Below are positions 52,819 to 60,561 of a DNA stretch of 64,000 nucleotides, piece by piece. Source of the DNA: Bacteroidales bacterium (GTDB taxonomy: Bacteria; Bacteroidota; Bacteroidia; Bacteroidales; F082); NCBI GenBank assembly GCA_030690365.1, contig JAUYGX010000125.1, forward strand, positions 1-64,000, given 5' to 3'. Below the pieces are notes generated by a model. It searched no databases, had not been told where the DNA came from, and was given only the letters and a program-made list of their open reading frames with translations. Both the position numbers and the translations under genes were made by a program. Position 1 is the first letter of the stretch; every line of letters starts with the position of its first letter.

Positions 52819-54192
52819 TTAGTCTTTTTCCGATTTAAAAAGATCATCCAGAGGTACTTTTTCTACCTCATCGTTATTCTTCAGTGATTTAGAAACAGCC
52901 CGATAGGGTGCTGTGATTACCTCATCGCCCATTTGCAAACCTGTGAGTATTTCAATATAGGTGTTGTCCTGAATACCGGTTGTCACCTTTGTTAGTAAGG
53001 CTTTGCCATCTTTATACAGGAAAACATATTCATCCACCTGTTCTGGTTTTGAATTGGTGATTTTTTCGTCCTCCTCCTTGCCCTTGGTTTCTTCTCTTTT
53101 TTCACGGGCCGACTTCATTCGTCCTGTGCTGTCGGCACGCGTGGTAACGGCCTGAATGGGAACGGTGAGAATATTGGCCGCCGTTTGCGTTTCAATGTCC
53201 ACAGTGGCTGACATTCCCGGACGGAAAGGTGAAGCAATGTAATTGTCGGGACGAACCAGGTCTTCGTATGATTGTTTTAACATTCTGATTTTTACATCAA
53301 AATTGGTGACCTGATCGGCACTCACACCGGTGGTATTGGCTGAAGTGGCAATTTCAGTTACCAATCCTTTAAATTTTCGGTTTAAATAAGCGTCTACTTC
53401 AATAACCGCTGTATCCATCAGGTTTACCCTTACGATGTCATTCTCATTTACCTCCACATTCACTTCCAGTGCATCCAGATTGGCAATGCGCATGATTTCC
53501 GTTCCGGCCGAAAACTGCGAAGCTCCCGTCACGCGTTCTCCCACTTCAATATTTAGTTTGGAAACCGTCCCGTCGTTGGGTGAGAAAATGGTTGTTCTGT
53601 CCAGGTTTTCTCTGGATTCTCTCAGGCTGGCTTCGGCACTGCTCACCTGAAACTGGCTCGACTTAAAGCTTTCCTTGGCAGCAGTAACATCGGCCCTGGC
53701 CACCTCAAATGCCGACTTGGCGGCATCAAAATCGGCTTGTGAAACTACCTCTTTTTCAAAAAGTGTTTTGGAACGGTCGAAATCGAGTGTGGCTTTATTA
53801 AATTGAGATTCGCTTTGAACCAACCGCGCCTTCGAATTGGCTTCGTTGGCTCTGGAAGTGTTCAGAGCTGCCTCTGTTTTTTGATAGGCTGAAATATAAA
53901 TTTCAGGATCAATTTTCGCTAACTTTTGACCTTTTTCTACATATTCACCCTCTTTAACAAATAATTCTACTACTTCGCCCGAGATGTAAGGGCTTATTTT
54001 AATATCCTTGGCGGGCTGAATTTTGCCATTGGCAGCTACTGTCTCAACAATTTTTCTAAGTTCAACCTGTTCGGTTGCTACTTTTACGCTCCCCGAATTT
54101 TTTCCTTTTTTAATGGCCAGCACAACAATAATGGCCAGTACCACAACTAAAGCTATGCCTATCCAGATTTTATTTTTCTTTGTATTTGCCAT
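52819..54192 (-). CDS. RND/ABC-type periplasmic adaptor (HlyD family)
   Basis: A 457-residue membrane-fusion protein. The N-terminal anchor (IWIGIALVVVLAIIVVLAI) is followed by a first lipoyl half (KISPYISGEVVELFVKEGEYVEKGQ), a long helical hairpin (about 80-190) that should dock onto TolC, a second lipoyl half (FSPNDGTVSKLNIEVGERV), a beta-barrel domain and an extended C-terminus with a charged insert (REKREETKGKEEDEK). I chose ATG 54192; the frame is open to 54225. It lies 75 bases after the TolC gene, but no pump gene (RND or ABC) is present; the pump may be encoded elsewhere, possibly even the MacAB-like set at 15262-19679. Confidence 0.85.
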   Translation of the reverse strand: MANTKKNKIWIGIALVVVLAIIVVLAIKKGKNSGSVKVATEQVELRKIVETVAANGKIQPAKDIKISPYISGEVVELFVKEGEYVEKGQKLAKIDPEIYISAYQKTEAALNTSRANEANSKARLVQSESQFNKATLDFDRSKTLFEKEVVSQADFDAAKSAFEVARADVTAAKESFKSSQFQVSSAEASLRESRENLDRTTIFSPNDGTVSKLNIEVGERVTGASQFSAGTEIMRIANLDALEVNVEVNENDIVRVNLMDTAVIEVDAYLNRKFKGLVTEIATSANTTGVSADQVTNFDVKIRMLKQSYEDLVRPDNYIASPFRPGMSATVDIETQTAANILTVPIQAVTTRADSTGRMKSAREKREETKGKEEDEKITNSKPEQVDEYVFLYKDGKALLTKVTTGIQDNTYIEILTGLQMGDEVITAPYRAVSKSLKNNDEVEKVPLDDLFKSEKD

Positions 54193-54267
54193 TTTTAAAC
54201 GTGGTTTAATATGATGAGGTTTCAACGGTAAAAGTACGATAATCTGATTAAATTTGATGCGCAGGGA

Positions 54268-55668
54268 TTATTTCACTTTCACATTGGCGATATCATTCAA
54301 AGAAAGGGTTCTGCCCAAATAAAAGTCCAGAATTTTGGTTTTGAAGATGTAATCAAATTTTGAGGAAGCCAAATCAGATTCGGCGTTGGCGAGCTGAATT
54401 TTAGCCACATTGTAATCAGTTGAATTCACCATGCCTACATTAAATTTCTCCTCGGTATATTTAAAGGCTTCGTTAAAGGCGTCCACACTTTTTTTGCGAG
54501 CCAGATAGGTTTGATAGGCTGCAATGGCATCGGCATAGGAGGATTCTATGTTTTTACGAAGACGCAGTTTTTCAGATTGCAGGTTTAAATCAACTGTTTC
54601 CTGATACATTTTCGATTGGTTGATATTGGTAGTAACCTGATATCCATTGAAAATGGGGATGGATAACCCGATGAACAGGTTACCTGATCTGTTGTCTTTA
54701 AATTGTAGATCAAAGGATTTTGTGTCGCCAAATATGGGCGAATGTGTAAGTGTATCAGTTCCAATAATGGCAAGTATCTGGCGCGAAAAGCCTGTGCCGT
54801 ACGAACCTGAAGCATAAAGTCTGGGACTACGCATTCCCTTTGCCATGGCCAAACTGCGTTCTGCACTTTGTACTTTATATTCTGCACTCTTGATTTCAGG
54901 CATGAGGGTCACCGATTTTTCGTAAATGGATTCAGCGGGCAGTAGGGTGGGGGTTCCAGTAATTTCAAGTTGAGGTTTTACAATGTCAAACTCTGTATTT
55001 GCCTCCAGGTCGAGTAGTTGCATCAAATCCAGATAAGCCAGCATCAGTTTGTTTTGCGCACTTACCAGATTGGCTTCTTCACTGGCTCCCTGGGCCTGAA
55101 TGTCATAAAGGCTTCCACGTGCAACTGCCCCAGCCTCTACCTGCTTCGTGGTCCGGTTAACCTGATCCTTCGATGTTTCTACCTGGCGTTCCGCATTGTT
55201 TACCAATTCAATATTAAACAAAATTTGCAAATATCCGGCAGCAACATTCAACGACATGTCATTACGGATTTTATCCGAATCGTATTTAGCAGCTAAGTAG
55301 TCGAACTGGTTTTTACGTACGTTGTTTATTTGCTGTAAACCATTAAATAAAGTAAAATCCGAGCTTAATCCAAAACTTGTGTTATCGGTTTGTTCGGTTA
55401 CATACAGGTTGGTTTGAGGATTAAGGCCTCTACCCCAGTTGTAGCTTTGCGACATATTACCATTTACCGAAGGCAATAGATTTAACTTGCTCTGAAGTAA
55501 ATCTGCATCCGCTGATGCAACATTGATGATGCTTTTTTTAATCTCTATGTTGTTTTCGTATGCAAAATTGATACATTCTTCCAGGGTCCATTCTTTCTGG
55601 GCTAAAAGTTGGTTACCAGAGATAAACAGTAAAACTCCGAAAATCAGAGTCATCGTTTTTTTATTCAT
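54268..55668 (-). CDS. TolC-family outer membrane efflux protein
   Basis: A 466-residue outer membrane channel from the ATG at 55668 (MNKKTMTLIFGVLLFISG), with signal peptide and two OEP repeats. Long helices and short strands alternate as in TolC: WTLEECINFAYENNIEIKKS at the start, NLVSAQNKLMLAYLDLMQLL in the middle, and EEKFNVGMVNSTDYNVAKIQLANAESDL near the end. It forms the outer membrane exit duct for tripartite pumps. It is the first gene of the minus-strand group with the adaptor and tsaB. The upstream region holds TATATTTG on the minus strand (55714-55721), a possible -7 box inside the longer alternative frame. Confidence 0.88.
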   Translation of the reverse strand: MNKKTMTLIFGVLLFISGNQLLAQKEWTLEECINFAYENNIEIKKSIINVASADADLLQSKLNLLPSVNGNMSQSYNWGRGLNPQTNLYVTEQTDNTSFGLSSDFTLFNGLQQINNVRKNQFDYLAAKYDSDKIRNDMSLNVAAGYLQILFNIELVNNAERQVETSKDQVNRTTKQVEAGAVARGSLYDIQAQGASEEANLVSAQNKLMLAYLDLMQLLDLEANTEFDIVKPQLEITGTPTLLPAESIYEKSVTLMPEIKSAEYKVQSAERSLAMAKGMRSPRLYASGSYGTGFSRQILAIIGTDTLTHSPIFGDTKSFDLQFKDNRSGNLFIGLSIPIFNGYQVTTNINQSKMYQETVDLNLQSEKLRLRKNIESSYADAIAAYQTYLARKKSVDAFNEAFKYTEEKFNVGMVNSTDYNVAKIQLANAESDLASSKFDYIFKTKILDFYLGRTLSLNDIANVKVK

Positions 55669-55785
55669 GCCTGTATTTTTAAATATCCAATTGTATGCAC
55701 TAAAAATGTGCCACAAATATAAGTAATTGAATCCCAAATGGCTGTTTAATAAACGTTAAAAATTAACCCCAGTAGTTGTTCATTG

Positions 55786-55828
55786 CCCGACAGACTTTGT
55801 TCGTTAATGAACAGTCGGGGTTTTTTTT
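55786..55828 (+). ncRNA. Orphan hairpin with T tract in a divergent intergenic region
   Basis: CCCGAC at 55786-55791 pairs with GTCGGG at about 55814-55819, with an inner arm GTTC...GAAC, followed by eight T. It has the shape of an intrinsic terminator on the plus strand, but no plus-strand gene precedes it for 3.7 kb; the aminopeptidase gene begins 112 bases later. It could end a small RNA made from this divergent region or be a leader attenuator. Confidence 0.35.
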
Positions 55829-55940
55829 CACTCTTTTTATCCATATATAGGCCATTTGTATATATTTTAACGAAATTTGCCATATCCTATTTTAATAGTA
55901 TGCAAAAATCTGTCATTTTATCTACTCTTTTAACCATTAA

Positions 55941-58244
55941 ATGAAAAAATATTTTCTTCTGTCCCTTGTGTTCGGTTTTTTCGGTGGAATGAGCCTGGCT
56001 CAGTCCGTAGGCGACACCATCAACGCACTTCATTACAACATACATTTGGAGCATGTAAATACAAATGATCGTACTATTTCAGGATTTACTGAAATTACTT
56101 TTGTGACAAAATTGGCGGGATTAACACAGATACCCCTTGATTTGGAAGCGCTTGAAGTGGATTCGGTAGTTATTAATGATACCAGGTATTTCTTCTCTCA
56201 GGCCGAAAAAACAATGCATATTCTTTTCGCGAATCCACTGATCATGTTCGACACTATTTTGGCTAAAATCTATTATCATGGACAGCCCTTTCACGAAGAT
56301 TGGGGCGGGTATCACTTTTCGGGCGATTATACATTTAACTTAGGAGTTGGATTTGTTTCGATACCCCACAACCTGGGGAAAACATGGTTTCCATGTGTAG
56401 ATGATTTTACCGACCGCGCCACATATGATGTGTATACCACGCTGGAGAATGATTTGATGGCCACAGGTGGCGGCATCCTCACCGAAACCATTGATAACGG
56501 TGATGGAACTACAACGTGGCATTGGCAGATGGTTCATGAAATTCCAACCTATCTGGTATCAGTTGCCACCGGTGATTATCACGCTTATTATGATTCGTAT
56601 CCTGGTTTGGCAGATACCATTCCCATTGAGGTATATACTCGTCCGGCAGATTCGGCCAAAGTGGCAGGAACATTCGTCAACCTACATTCCATCATGCATT
56701 TTTTTGAGTCGCATTTCGGCCCCTATCCTTTCGAAAAAATAGGATATACATCCACTGCTATCGGTGCCATGGAACATGCAGGCAATATTGCACTGCCTCA
56801 TTTTGCCTTCACTGGCGGCACTTCTTATGAAGCGTTATATACCCACGAATTGTCGCATATGTGGTTTGGTGATGAAGTTACCTGTTCTACAGCAGAAGAC
56901 ATGTGGTTGAACGAAGGATGGGCCACGTTTTGCGAGCTGTATTACAAAGAAAGTTTATATAGCCACGAGAGTTTTTTAACCGCCATGCGAACGCTGCAAA
57001 AAGACGTTCTCTTGAAGGCACATGTCATCGATGGTGGATATTGGGCTTTAAATAATATCCCTCAGGACGTAACTTATGGAAAAACGGCCTACGATAAAGG
57101 AGGAACGGTGGTAAATGCATTGAGGACTTACCTGGGTGATTCCTTGTTTTTTGAGGCCACCACAGCCTATTTGAACCACTTTGCCTACCAGTCGGTTTCA
57201 TCGGAACAAATGCGTGATTTTTTTACCTCTTATACCGGAATTGATATGTCGGGATTTTTTGATGCCTGGGTATTTACTCCCGGAACCCCACATTTTTCGA
57301 TTGATTCGAGTAAAATTACCCCCTCCGGAAATGAATACCGGGTAGATATGTATCTGAAACAAAAATACAAAGGTGCCGATTTTCTGGCTCAGGAGGTAGT
57401 TGTTCAGGTGGGATTTATGAATGAACATTTTCAATTTCTGATTGATACCGTGCATTTTTCGGGAAGAACCGGACATTCTGTAAAGAACCTTGGTTTCCAT
57501 CCAACGGCTGTGATGATGGATCCCTTTGAAACAGCTTGCGATGCCACCACCGATAATTTTAAGGTGTTCTCAGTCCCTCAGGAATATACTTTCCCCGACA
57601 CGTATTTTAAACTCTACCTGGACGAAGGCACCGATTCATCCATGCTCAGGGTTACCCATCACTGGGTGGCTCCCGATAGTCTAAAAATGCTGGTGGAGGG
57701 GTTGCGGTTGTCGCCATACCGCTATTGGCAAACGGAAGGCTTTCTCCCGGAAGGGTTTAAAGCACGGGGAAGGTTTTATTATAGCCAGGGTGGTAACTTG
57801 GATGATGGATTAATCTTGTCAAGCAACGATTCAATAGTGTTGTTGTACCGTGCCAATCCCTCCGTCGACTGGCAAATAGTTCCACAGGAGATAGTTGGAC
57901 CCTGGATGATAGGCTATATTTTTGTGAATGACCTCAAACTGGGCGAATATACCCTGGCCGTATGGGACAAAACACTCGTTTCAGTGCCGTCAAATCAGAT
58001 GAAGCATCAAAATGAGGTGCTGGTTTATCCAAATCCGGCCCACGACCTGGTCAATTTTGTATTTCCTGTAAAAGGCAACTATAAAATCAGGATAACCGAT
58101 GATTCAGGAAGGCAACTCGACCAGTTTTCATGTAACGCGCAACAGAACTCATGGAAGCCTCTTGGATATTACAAAGGAGTTATTGTTGCCTCGGTTTTTG
58201 ATGGAGAAAAGCTGATTACCACAAAAAAAATTCTCCTTTTGTAA
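55941..58244 (+). CDS. Secreted M1-family aminopeptidase with T9SS type A domain
   Basis: A 767-residue metallopeptidase. Signal peptide (FLLSLVFGFFGGMSLAQS), N-terminal M1 beta domain (about 25-210), catalytic domain (about 215-480) with the substrate-binding GAMEHAGNIALP near residue 275 and the zinc site HELSHMWFGD followed 18 residues later by the third ligand in NEGWATF (about 303-326), then a less conserved region and a type A sorting domain over the last 75 residues (VLVYPNPAHDLVNFVF, then ISD-like RITDDSGRQ and YKGVIVAS). M1 enzymes of this kind trim N-terminal residues from peptides; the sorting domain puts it on the surface or in the medium, so it probably digests external peptides. 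The MEH in place of the usual MEN occurs in some secreted members. Confidence 0.88.
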   Translation: MKKYFLLSLVFGFFGGMSLAQSVGDTINALHYNIHLEHVNTNDRTISGFTEITFVTKLAGLTQIPLDLEALEVDSVVINDTRYFFSQAEKTMHILFANPLIMFDTILAKIYYHGQPFHEDWGGYHFSGDYTFNLGVGFVSIPHNLGKTWFPCVDDFTDRATYDVYTTLENDLMATGGGILTETIDNGDGTTTWHWQMVHEIPTYLVSVATGDYHAYYDSYPGLADTIPIEVYTRPADSAKVAGTFVNLHSIMHFFESHFGPYPFEKIGYTSTAIGAMEHAGNIALPHFAFTGGTSYEALYTHELSHMWFGDEVTCSTAEDMWLNEGWATFCELYYKESLYSHESFLTAMRTLQKDVLLKAHVIDGGYWALNNIPQDVTYGKTAYDKGGTVVNALRTYLGDSLFFEATTAYLNHFAYQSVSSEQMRDFFTSYTGIDMSGFFDAWVFTPGTPHFSIDSSKITPSGNEYRVDMYLKQKYKGADFLAQEVVVQVGFMNEHFQFLIDTVHFSGRTGHSVKNLGFHPTAVMMDPFETACDATTDNFKVFSVPQEYTFPDTYFKLYLDEGTDSSMLRVTHHWVAPDSLKMLVEGLRLSPYRYWQTEGFLPEGFKARGRFYYSQGGNLDDGLILSSNDSIVLLYRANPSVDWQIVPQEIVGPWMIGYIFVNDLKLGEYTLAVWDKTLVSVPSNQMKHQNEVLVYPNPAHDLVNFVFPVKGNYKIRITDDSGRQLDQFSCNAQQNSWKPLGYYKGVIVASVFDGEKLITTKKILLL

Positions 58245-58450
58245 TCATTTGTCATTAAAAAATACACTTCATTTCTTTCTGCGGAGATAGGTTTTTTTAT
58301 TGAATCTTTCTAATTGATTATGCGATCATGTTCAGGTGATTTTTCAACCAAGCACCTGTCATTATTGATGTTTTACCGGGTTTTATCCTTCTAATCGCGT
58401 GCTATTTTAACTTTTTTCAAAAAAAAGCTGGCTAAGTAATTAAATAACAA

Positions 58451-58458
58451 TATATTTG
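58451..58458 (+). promoter_or_regulatory. Probable -7 box (TATATTTG) of the cold shock gene
   Basis: TATATTTG fits TAnnTTTG and lies 27 bases before the start codon. The -33 position has CTG rather than TTG. Confidence 0.45.
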
Positions 58459-58484
58459 CCCATTAACTTTTTTAAAATTATACA

Positions 58485-58676
58485 ATGAGTAAAGGAACAG
58501 TAAAATTCTTCAATGAATCAAAGGGATTTGGATTCATCAGTGAAGAAGGTAACAACAATGAACATTTCGTGCACATTTCCGGGTTAATTGATAAAATTCG
58601 TGAAGGTGATACCGTTGAGTTTGAATTGCAACAAGGTAAAAAAGGCCTCAATGCCGTTAATGTAAAAGTTATTTAA
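58485..58676 (+). CDS. Cold shock protein (CspA family)
   Basis: A 63-residue single cold-shock domain, an RNA/DNA chaperone. RNP1 reads SKGFGFISEE near residues 12-21 and RNP2 reads EHFVHISGL near residues 27-35, both with the exposed aromatic residues. The start TVKFFNESKGFGFI is typical. The length is slightly below the usual 65-70. It is a single-gene unit with its own promoter box and a terminator. Confidence 0.95.
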   Translation: MSKGTVKFFNESKGFGFISEEGNNNEHFVHISGLIDKIREGDTVEFELQQGKKGLNAVNVKVI

Positions 58677-58692
58677 AGTTTAACTTGTTACC

Positions 58693-58731
58693 AAAAAAAA
58701 GTGGTGGCTCAATTGAGTTGTCACTTTTTTT
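58693..58731 (+). terminator. Intrinsic terminator after the cold shock gene
   Basis: An outer stem AAAAAAAGTG / CACTTTTTTT and an inner palindrome CTCAATTGAG, followed by T-rich sequence, 16 bases after the stop. Confidence 0.8.
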
Positions 58732-58834
58732 GTTGTGTATGAATCAGATACCAAACTTTCAAGTCGTAAATTCCGGATCGGCAGCCAGATGATTTGCTCT
58801 CTGTTAACACTTACCGGTGTGCTTTAATAATTTA

Positions 58835-58842
58835 TACCTTTG
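58835..58842 (+). promoter_or_regulatory. Possible -7 box (TACCTTTG) for the ricT-gldH-PBP1A group
   Basis: TACCTTTG fits TAnnTTTG and lies 38 bases before the ricT start. No TTG is found at the -33 spacing. Confidence 0.45.
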
Positions 58843-58879
58843 CCATTGGAGTATTGTATCCGGTAAATTTTTTGTTGAA

Positions 58880-59977
58880 ATGGAAGAATTTGAAAATCAT
58901 AAATATATAGAACCCACACGTGGATGTTGCATCAATAACAGTTGCGATAAACCACTTTCGGACCTAAACCAGCAGCGTTACTGCAAACTGGCCAGTAACA
59001 ACTGGCTTACCGATTACCCAACAAATAAAGCTGTCAACGAGATTTTTGTTGCAGAGGTAAGGTTTAAAAATGGCCGTAAAGAATTTTTTAGCTACAACAG
59101 CGAAATGGAACTGAAAGAAGGGGAAATTGTGGCTGTTGAAGCAGCTCCGGGTCACGACATCGGTATTGTTTCGATGGTTGGTGAACTGGTTCGCCTGCAA
59201 TTAACACGTAAGCGTGAAGAGGCGAAGAAACGCGAGATGAAACAGGTATTTCGCCACGCGCGGCCTGCCGATATCGAAAAATGGATGGAGGTAATTAAGC
59301 TGGAAGACACTACCATGCTGCAATCCAGAAGAATTACATCATCGCTTAAGCTGGACATGAAAATTAATGATGTAGAATACCAGGGTGATAAAACCAAGGC
59401 TATATTTTACTACACTGCCAGCGACCGGGTCGATTTCAGGGAGTTAATCCGTCACCTGGCAGAGGCTTTCAGGGTACGCATCGAGATGCGCCAGATTGGT
59501 GTCCGTCAGGAAGCCGCAAAGCTGGGAGGCATTGGGCCCTGTGGCCGTGAACTTTGTTGTGCCTCGTTTATGAGTAGTTTTAAAAGTGTATCCACAAATT
59601 CGGCACGTGTTCAGCAGCTTTCGCTGAACCCACAAAAATTAGCTGGTCAGTGCGGCAAACTGAAGTGCTGTCTCAACTACGAAGTAGATAATTATGTGGA
59701 TTCCCTTAAAAGCTTTCCCGATCAGTCAACACCGCTGAATACGAAAAAGGGAAAAGCCTATCACATGAAAAGTGATGTGTTTAAAAAAATTATGTGGTAT
59801 TGTTACGTTGGCGATTCCAATAATATGATGGCTATCAATATTGAGAAGGTGAAGGAAATCATGAAGATGAACCGAAATGGTAAACTTCCGGTCGATCTTG
59901 AAACGTATGCTGAAAAGAGTGAAGCGAAAGAACCGGCAGACATTGACCGGGTAAATGATATTTCAAGTTATATTTAG
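58880..59977 (+). CDS. ricT: PSP1-domain protein, RicT (YaaT) homologue
   Basis: A 365-residue cytoplasmic protein from the ATG at 58880 (MEEFENHKYIEPTRGCCINN). The PSP1 C-terminal domain is clear: IRHLAEAFRVRIEMRQIGVRQEA, then LGGIGPCGRELCCASFMSSF and LAGQCGKLKCCLNYE, with the cysteine groups that bind Fe-S clusters in Bacillus RicT. The RicT/RicA/RicF complex affects RNase Y-dependent mRNA processing in Bacillus; the role in Bacteroidota is not established. The extra N-terminal Cys pairs (GCC, CDK, YCK) are shared by Bacteroidota members. It is followed after 58 bases by gldH and then the PBP1A gene, a conserved order in this phylum. Confidence 0.88.
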   Translation: MEEFENHKYIEPTRGCCINNSCDKPLSDLNQQRYCKLASNNWLTDYPTNKAVNEIFVAEVRFKNGRKEFFSYNSEMELKEGEIVAVEAAPGHDIGIVSMVGELVRLQLTRKREEAKKREMKQVFRHARPADIEKWMEVIKLEDTTMLQSRRITSSLKLDMKINDVEYQGDKTKAIFYYTASDRVDFRELIRHLAEAFRVRIEMRQIGVRQEAAKLGGIGPCGRELCCASFMSSFKSVSTNSARVQQLSLNPQKLAGQCGKLKCCLNYEVDNYVDSLKSFPDQSTPLNTKKGKAYHMKSDVFKKIMWYCYVGDSNNMMAINIEKVKEIMKMNRNGKLPVDLETYAEKSEAKEPADIDRVNDISSYI

Positions 59978-60035
59978 CACGGGGGGCCAGACAATAAAAT
60001 TGTTTATTATTCATTATATTATTAATTGATTTCAG

Positions 60036-60515
60036 ATGATTTATAAGGTTTTCAAACAATTTGTTGTTTTGCTATCGGGATGTATTTTGCTGATATCGTG
60101 CAGCAGCAATACCATTTTCGATCAGCAAGTGGTGATTCCTGATGGACGATGGTATAAAAATGAAGCCGTTAAATTTGAAGTAAATATTGCGGATACCCTT
60201 ACACATTATGATTTTGATATCACCCTTCGGCATACTACCGACTACCGTTTTAGCAACCTTTACATTTTTTTAATTACCCGATTTCCGGAAGGTAAAACAA
60301 GTCGCGATACCATCGAGTTTAAACTTGCCGACCCTGCCGGAAAGTGGTTGGGTAATGGTTGGGGAAGTACGAGAGATAATGACATCAATTTAAAATCACA
60401 AATGCGGTTTCCTGAACCCGGATCATATCAATTTCTTATTCTGCAGGCAATGCGTACCGATACCCTGAAAGGGATAACTGATGTGGGATTGAGATTAACC
60501 GAATTTGTACAATAA
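60036..60515 (+). CDS. gldH: Gliding motility lipoprotein GldH
   Basis: A 159-residue lipoprotein; the signal segment ends in a lipobox with Cys near residue 22 (ILLISCSSN). Family features follow: PDGRWYKNEAVKFEVNI, LRHTTDYRFSNLYIFL, FPEGKTSRDTIEFKLADPAGKWLGNGWGS, and FPEPGSYQFLILQAMR. GldH is needed for gliding in Flavobacterium and is also found in non-gliding Bacteroidota, where it may act in T9SS or envelope function. It lies between ricT and the PBP1A gene, as is usual. Confidence 0.9.
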   Translation: MIYKVFKQFVVLLSGCILLISCSSNTIFDQQVVIPDGRWYKNEAVKFEVNIADTLTHYDFDITLRHTTDYRFSNLYIFLITRFPEGKTSRDTIEFKLADPAGKWLGNGWGSTRDNDINLKSQMRFPEPGSYQFLILQAMRTDTLKGITDVGLRLTEFVQ

Positions 60516-60561
60516 AGGATCAATTGAATACTGACAATGATTTGGAATAAGAAACACTAGT

